Part shown: positions 31,525 through 35,502 of the stretch, piece after piece
Layout: the number at the start of each line of letters is the position of its first letter
Numbering within the stretch: position 1 is the stretch's first letter
Assembly: GCF_021129195.1 (NCBI RefSeq)
Contig: NZ_JAJOHW010000061.1
Coordinates: forward strand, 1-35,502
Direction of reading: 5' to 3'
Length of the DNA stretch: 35,502 nt
Source of the DNA: Chromobacterium aquaticum
GTDB lineage: Bacteria; Pseudomonadota; Gammaproteobacteria; Burkholderiales; Chromobacteriaceae
Position numbers and translations under genes: made by a program
Notes under the pieces: model-generated
Told to the model about the DNA's origin: nothing
Database searches by the model: none
The model's input: the letters and a program-made list of their open reading frames with translations, nothing else

Positions 31525-32345
31525 GCGGAGGCGGGCGCTGCCGCCGCCGCCAGCGCCGGCAGCTCCTCCAGGAAGGCCGCGCGCGAGCGCACGCCGGCGG
31601 TGCCCGGTTCTTTCTTGTCGTCCTGGATCAGGCGTACGAAGACCAGCGAGCGTTCGCCCTTATTGGCCCAGCCCACGTACCAGCCGTAGGGATGTTCCTC
31701 GTCGAACTCGCCGTCCGCCTTGCGCGGATAGGCCATGCCGGTCTTGCCGTGCGCCTGCCAGCCGTCCGCCGCCGCGCTGGCCTCGGCGATCTTCATCGTC
31801 AGTTCCTGCGCGCGCTTGGATACCGGCAGCTCAAGATTGACCAGCTTGCGCAGGAAGGCCAGCTGTTCCAGCGGCGACACCTGCAGCGAGGAGGCGATCC
31901 AGGCGCGCTCCAGCCCATTGTGCTTGCCGGGGTCGCCGCTGAAATCGGCGTTGCCGTAGCCGAAGGCGTCGGCGTAACGGCTTAGCCGCGCCTCGCCCAA
32001 GGCCTGGGCGATCCGCTGCGAATACCATACCACCGAATATTTCAGCCAGCGCACCGGATCGGTGGGCTGTTTCCAGTTGTCGCCGCCCCAGTCCACATCG
32101 CCGTTCCGATACGGCAGCGCCGGCTGGTGCTCGCTCAGGAGGAAGCCGGAGTCGAAGCCCATCACGCTGAGCGGCAGCTTGAAGGTGGAGGCCGGGGTGT
32201 AGCGCTGTTCGCAACTGCCCTGTTGCAGCAGGATGTCGCCGCTCTTGGCGTCAGCCAGCAGCGTGCACAAGGTGGCGGCGTGGGAGGGGAGGCTGAACAG
32301 GCCGGCGCTGAGCAGGCAGGCGGAGGCAAGGCGTAGAGTGGTCAT
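31506..32345 (-). CDS. class D (OXA-type) beta-lactamase
   Basis: This serine beta-lactamase of 279 aa has a signal peptide (residues 1-23, ending LPSHA) and so acts in the periplasm. The class D motifs are complete: PASTFKLPL with Ser53 and Lys56, SVV at 104-106 in YSVVWYSQRIA, YGN at 130-132, WIASSLQVSPLEQLAFL at about 149-165, and KTG at 201-203. The length suits OXA enzymes (about 250-280 mature plus signal). I chose the ATG at 32343-32345 because the signal peptide starts there; an upstream extension lacks such features. It hydrolyses penicillins by family; the range and any carbapenem activity are not readable here. No mobile element flanks it, so it looks like a resident chromosomal gene. 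It lies 90 nt downstream of the AraC gene on the same strand. Confidence 0.93.
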   Translation of the reverse strand: MTTLRLASACLLSAGLFSLPSHAATLCTLLADAKSGDILLQQGSCEQRYTPASTFKLPLSVMGFDSGFLLSEHQPALPYRNGDVDWGGDNWKQPTDPVRWLKYSVVWYSQRIAQALGEARLSRYADAFGYGNADFSGDPGKHNGLERAWIASSLQVSPLEQLAFLRKLVNLELPVSKRAQELTMKIAEASAAADGWQAHGKTGMAYPRKADGEFDEEHPYGWYVGWANKGERSLVFVRLIQDDKKEPGTAGVRSRAAFLEELPALAAAAAPASAQSISR

Positions 32346-32435
32346 GGCGGTTTCATCTATTGGTTTGGGTGCGGCTTGGCCGCGGCCAGCTGTCTGATCG
32401 AAAAACGCCGCCAGAAGTTCCATGCCCGGTCCGGA

Positions 32436-33263
32436 CTAGCGCGCTTGCTGCCGTTTCAGCCAATCGACGGGCGGCGAGCCCAGCCTTTGCGCGAACACCC
32501 GGCTCAGCGCGGCCGGGCTGGCATAGCCCACCTGGGCGGCGATGCGCTTGAGCGGCTGGCCCTGTAGCAGCATGTGACGGACCACGGCCAAGCGCCAGTC
32601 GGTCAGGTAGTCCAGCGGCGGCAGGCCGACTTGTTGCCGGAAGCGGGCGGCGAAGCGCGCGCGCGACATGCCGGCCTGTTCCGCCAGCAGTTCCACGGTC
32701 CAGCCGCGCTCGGGGCTGGCATGGATGGCGTTGACGGCGCGCGCCAGCTTGGGGTCGGACATGGCGGCGAAGATGCCGCTGTGGATCTGGCCGGCGTCTA
32801 TCACCACGCGTATCGCCTGGATCAGGAAATATTCCATCAAACGGTCCAGCGCCGCCTGGCGGGCGAAGCGCTCGGAGAAGGCCTCGTCGAACAAGAGCTG
32901 CAGCGTGGACAGCAAGCCCGGCGCGTCGTCCAGGTACAGCACCAGGCATTCCGGCAGCGCCAGCGCCAGCGGCCCGCCGGTCTGGAAGCCCAGGTCCAGC
33001 TTGGCGCAGACCAGGTCGGCGCCGCGTTCGCCCTCCGGCAGCAGGGTGTGGGCGCTGGGGCGCGGAAACAGCAAGGCGCAGGGGCGGTCGGTGTCCAGCA
33101 CCAGAACGTCGCGCAGGGTGCAGCGCAGGCGTCCGCCCTTGAGCAAGTGCAGATGACCGGCCATTGCGCCAGGGTCGAAGTCGGCCAGATGGCATAGATT
33201 GCCATGATGGAACACGCGCGCGGAGAAGGCGCTTTGCTGCAGCAAGGGCGTCAACAAGTCCAT
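32436..33263 (-). CDS. AraC family transcriptional regulator
   Basis: This 275-aa protein has an N-terminal cupin-like sensing domain (about 1-150, with FHHGNLCHLADFDPGAMAGH) and a C-terminal double helix-turn-helix: WTVELLAEQAGMSRARFAARF (about 187-207) and LKRIAAQVGYASPAALSRVF (about 237-256). It resembles the AraC subfamily with cupin_6, often next to AhpD-like or oxidoreductase genes. The ATG at 33261-33263 is embedded in one of two direct repeats in the divergent promoter, which points to autoregulation. It probably activates the divergent AhpD-like gene. The inducer is unknown. Confidence 0.9.
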   Translation of the reverse strand: MDLLTPLLQQSAFSARVFHHGNLCHLADFDPGAMAGHLHLLKGGRLRCTLRDVLVLDTDRPCALLFPRPSAHTLLPEGERGADLVCAKLDLGFQTGGPLALALPECLVLYLDDAPGLLSTLQLLFDEAFSERFARQAALDRLMEYFLIQAIRVVIDAGQIHSGIFAAMSDPKLARAVNAIHASPERGWTVELLAEQAGMSRARFAARFRQQVGLPPLDYLTDWRLAVVRHMLLQGQPLKRIAAQVGYASPAALSRVFAQRLGSPPVDWLKRQQAR

Positions 33264-33295
33264 TTCGATACGATCTGCAAAGTTTTCGAGACGAT
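33263..33295. promoter_or_regulatory. tandem direct repeats, probable AraC-binding site
   Basis: TTTCGATACGAT at 33263-33274 and TTTCGAGACGAT at 33284-33295 differ at one of 12 positions and are 21 bp apart, two helical turns, the usual layout of AraC-type half-sites. The second overlaps a possible -35 (TTCGAG) with TGTATT 16 nt downstream as -10 for the AhpD-like gene. The first overlaps the regulator's own start codon. Confidence 0.65.
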
Positions 33296-33370
33296 AGACC
33301 GCTGATTGTATTGCAAGATGGCTCCTGTGCAGTCCCCATTGTCGTTCAACCCGAGAGTCAGGAGCCCATC

Positions 33371-33904
33371 ATGCCCCGCATCCCCACCGTAGACCGCCAT
33401 CAAGCCAGCCCGGAACTGGGCGCCACTCTGGACGCCGTCAAGGCCAAGCTGGGCAAGGTGCCCAATCTGTTCGCCACATTCGCCCAGTCTCCGGCGGTGT
33501 TGAACGCCTATCTGGGTTTCTCCGAAGCCCTGGCCAAGGGCAAGCTCAGCGCGCGCCAGCGCGAGGTGATCGCCTTGGCCGCCGCCCAGGCCAATGCCTG
33601 CCAGTACTGCCTGTCCGCCCATAGCCTGATGAGCAAGGGCGCTGGCCTGAGCGAGGCCGACATCCAGGCGGCGCGCGCCGGAGAGGCCGCCGACGCGCAA
33701 ACCGGCGCGATCGCCCGGCTGACCGCGCAAATCGTCAGCCAGCGCGGCGTGTTGTCCGATCAGGATCTGGCCGCGGCGCGCGCCGCCGGCGTCGACGACG
33801 GTCTGCTGGTGGAGGTGATCGCCGCGGTGGCGCTGAACACGCTGACCAATTACGCCAATCTGATCGCCGGCACCGAGATCGATTTCCCGGTGGTGGACTT
33901 GTAG
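33371..33904 (+). CDS. carboxymuconolactone decarboxylase/AhpD-like family protein
   Basis: This 177-aa protein belongs to the AhpD/CMD all-helical family. The redox motif is EVIALAAAQANACQYCLSAHS, with Cys77 and Cys80 and His84, as in AhpD-type peroxidase-related proteins, which act as a thiol hydroperoxidase or reductant partner. The start PRIPTVDRHQASPELGATLDAV and the closing NTLTNYANLIAGTEIDFP are typical of a subgroup often annotated as alkylhydroperoxidase-related. AGGAG lies about 7 nt before the ATG. It is divergent from an AraC regulator with tandem direct repeats between. It probably protects against oxidative stress; true substrate unknown. Confidence 0.9.
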   Translation: MPRIPTVDRHQASPELGATLDAVKAKLGKVPNLFATFAQSPAVLNAYLGFSEALAKGKLSARQREVIALAAAQANACQYCLSAHSLMSKGAGLSEADIQAARAGEAADAQTGAIARLTAQIVSQRGVLSDQDLAAARAAGVDDGLLVEVIAAVALNTLTNYANLIAGTEIDFPVVDL

Positions 33905-33999
33905 ACGACGGTTGCCGCTGATTGAGCACGGCCGAGGCTTGGCCGGCGTACTTGGGTATGCCGGCGGCCTTGGCCGTTTTCGTGCTGACCTTGTCCCGC

Positions 34000-34434
34000 T
34001 CAGCAGTGCAGCCGGGCGTGACGCTGGCGCAGCGCCTGCGGCGCAAAGGCCGGCGCGGCGGCTTCCGGCGCGCGGCAGCATTGTTCGGCGCAGTCGCTGA
34101 GGCGTTCCAACTGCCGCTGCAGCGCGGCGGCGTCGCAATGCGCCAGCGGCTGGCGGTTCCACAGCACCCAGTCCTGGCTGTGCGCGGATTGGCCTATCAC
34201 CGGCTTGAGCGGGTCGTCGCTGAACAGGTTCTGCCGCAGCGGCGGCGCGTCCGCTTGCGCCTGCTGCGGCGACAGGCAGCAGAACATCAGCAGTTGATGC
34301 GCCGGCTGTTCGCTCAGATGCAGCGCGTGTTCGCCCACTTGCAGGGTGAACAGCGCGTTGTCGATCTGTTCCGGCGGCTGCAGCGATAGGGATTGGCAAA
34401 GTTCGGCGACGGCGTGTTGGAAAGGCGTGGGCAT
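34000..34434 (-). CDS. CesT-like type III secretion chaperone (probable)
   Basis: This 144-aa protein has the size and pattern of class I type III secretion chaperones (CesT/SycE group): a first helix FQHAVAELCQSLSLQ, then beta strands FTLQVGEHALHLSEQ and HQLLMFCCLS, and a C-terminal helical part QLERLSDCAEQCCRA with several cysteines. These proteins hold effectors unfolded for export. The fold is inferred from the pattern and from the neighbour, as sequence similarity in this family is weak. It starts 63 nt after the effector-like gene on the same strand, in the order effector then chaperone. The ATG at 34432-34434 is the first good start, with a weak purine-rich ribosome-binding site. Confidence 0.65.
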   Translation of the reverse strand: MPTPFQHAVAELCQSLSLQPPEQIDNALFTLQVGEHALHLSEQPAHQLLMFCCLSPQQAQADAPPLRQNLFSDDPLKPVIGQSAHSQDWVLWNRQPLAHCDAAALQRQLERLSDCAEQCCRAPEAAAPAFAPQALRQRHARLHC

Positions 34435-34497
34435 GGTTTTTCTTTTTTGGATGAGGGAAGGGAAGCCGGCCGCGCGCGGCGGCCGGCGGCATGGCGC

Positions 34498-35448
34498 TTA
34501 TTCCGAGCGCTGTGGGCGCTTGGTCAGCAGTTGCTGCATTACCGTGGCGTACTGAGCACGCCACGGTTCCACCGTGACGGGTTTATCCGCCGGCGAGGAA
34601 GGCTGCTCGGCTGACGGGTCCGCAGGGGCTGCGGGCTCATCCAGCCAGCCTTGCAGCAGCGCTCCGCCAATCGCGGGCATGGTTTTGGCCAGTTGGAGAT
34701 CGGTCATCTGCCACAGCGGCGCGGAAATCTCGATGGAGGTTTTACTGAACGCGCTGCCGGTGCCGGCATCGGCATGGCGATGGCTCAAGGCCAGGGTGCG
34801 CATCGCCTCGCTTCCGCACTGCTTGAGCGGCCCTTCCGGCAATTGCGACAACATCTCGCGGTGCAGGCGGGTGACGTCTGCGCCGCTGGCGTGCAGCGCG
34901 TGCAGGTCTTGATCGCTGGGCAGCGGCAATTGCTTCAGGGTGTCCTTGATCAGCGCGGCAATCTCGATGTGGCTGAGCGAGTCCGGCGCCATCTCTCCAT
35001 GCGCCATCTGTTGTTTCACGTTCTGCAATTTCTCGTGCGATGCCGGCACGCGGAAGGCGCCGTCCATATTGCACTTATCCGCCAGACTGGCCTGGAACGT
35101 ATCGCACAGGCGGCAGAAATTGGCGGCGAACGACGCGGTGAGATGGGACACGGGCGCTTGCTGAGCGCTGGCCGCGGCCGGCTTGGCCTGGCCGGCCAGC
35201 GTGCGCACCCAGTCCGGAATCGCGCCGAAGAAGCGGGTGACCCGGCCGCACAGCGGCTGGAAGAAACGGCGCACATCGGACAGGCACTCGCTCAAGACCG
35301 CATGGGCCTTGCCGCGGCTTTCGGCGCTGTCGTCGATGCGCACCGGCTTGCCGTTGAGGCTGCCGACTTGGGCGGCGGGGGCCTCGGGGGCCGGGGCGGG
35401 GGCTTGGCCGGCATTGGGCCGGATGGAGGTAAAGCCGAGAAATACCAT
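34498..35448 (-). CDS. putative type III secretion effector, unknown family
   Basis: I do not recognise this 316-aa protein. The N-terminal part is Pro/Ala-rich and disordered-looking (residues about 12-35), as in many secreted effectors, with no signal peptide or membrane anchor. The middle is helical (HLTASFAANFCRLCDTFQASL, then IEIAALIKDTLKQLPLPSD), followed by a Pro/Ala/Ser-rich linker (about 268-292) and a short C-terminal helix ending KRPQRSE. It lies directly upstream of a CesT-like chaperone gene, the main reason for the call. The ATG at 35446-35448 has GGAG 7 nt upstream. Chromobacterium violaceum is known to have the effector CopE; I see no clear GEF motif here that would make it the same. 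Any activity is unknown. Confidence 0.5.
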   Translation of the reverse strand: MVFLGFTSIRPNAGQAPAPAPEAPAAQVGSLNGKPVRIDDSAESRGKAHAVLSECLSDVRRFFQPLCGRVTRFFGAIPDWVRTLAGQAKPAAASAQQAPVSHLTASFAANFCRLCDTFQASLADKCNMDGAFRVPASHEKLQNVKQQMAHGEMAPDSLSHIEIAALIKDTLKQLPLPSDQDLHALHASGADVTRLHREMLSQLPEGPLKQCGSEAMRTLALSHRHADAGTGSAFSKTSIEISAPLWQMTDLQLAKTMPAIGGALLQGWLDEPAAPADPSAEQPSSPADKPVTVEPWRAQYATVMQQLLTKRPQRSE

Positions 35449-35502
35449 GGTGGCGCTCCAGTGGCGTTGAAATGGGCGCCATTACAGCGCGCCGTTGTAA
35501 CA

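Noticed and set aside
34750-34830. Resemblance of GPLKQCGSEAMRTL in the effector-like protein to the YopE/ExoS GAP arginine-finger motif (GPLR)
   Set aside because: The catalytic Arg would be Lys and the flanking helices do not match; I regard this as chance without a structural comparison.

Overview
The window looks like a chromosomal segment of a GC-rich betaproteobacterium, most likely Chromobacterium or a close Neisseriales relative. The grounds are the overall GC richness, the gene families present (CNP1-like protein, NRDE protein, RND pump, a type III secretion chaperone/effector pair) and an intergenic repeat family scattered between housekeeping genes. No rRNA, tRNA, CRISPR array, transposase, integrase or phage gene was seen.

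Left end (1-6248, all minus strand): a compact oxidative gene set. Transcription runs from a TauE/SafE-type membrane protein, through a 245-nt gap, into an HpaB-type flavin monooxygenase, a Rieske oxygenase, a diaminobutyrate-type class III aminotransferase and an amino-acid N-hydroxylase cut by the window edge. The last four genes are 15-23 nt apart, so they are very probably one operon. I infer a specialised-metabolite or siderophore-type cassette; the product is unknown, and this is the best candidate here for an undescribed pathway.

6249-10222: small housekeeping genes (FKBP prolyl isomerase, pyrC dihydroorotase, a TusA-like sulfur carrier, an NRDE-family protein, a CNP1-like exported protein). 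Their intergenic spaces hold copies of a repeat with inverted ends: two long (133-141 bp) and two short (about 45 bp). A third long copy lies near 22.8 kb.

10229-14448 (minus): an RND efflux permease and its periplasmic adaptor, joined by a TGATG stop/start overlap; no outer-membrane factor gene is adjacent. 14449-15139 is a gene-free, partly AT-rich leader. 15140-20907 (plus) is an oligopeptide ABC importer, oppABCDF, with a strong hairpin between oppA and oppB and a good terminator after oppF. It is followed by cdh (CDP-diacylglycerol pyrophosphatase) and an M48 metalloprotease with a terminator-like hairpin in its leader.

22928-24022 (plus): a probable toxin-antitoxin operon that pairs a Phd/YefM-type antitoxin with a zeta-like P-loop kinase toxin, preceded by repeated TGGCTAA half-sites. 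Then come tcdA (tRNA modification), a 74-aa four-cysteine protein followed by three tandem hairpins, a small darcynin-like protein, a TetR regulator with a threonine aldolase, a second TetR regulator divergent from a saccharopine-dehydrogenase-like protein with two matching operators between them, a prolyl oligopeptidase, a class D beta-lactamase whose 3' end overlaps it by 19 bp, and an AraC regulator divergent from an AhpD-like protein with tandem binding-site-like repeats. The right end (34000-35448, minus) carries a CesT-like secretion chaperone and an unrecognised, probable type III effector.
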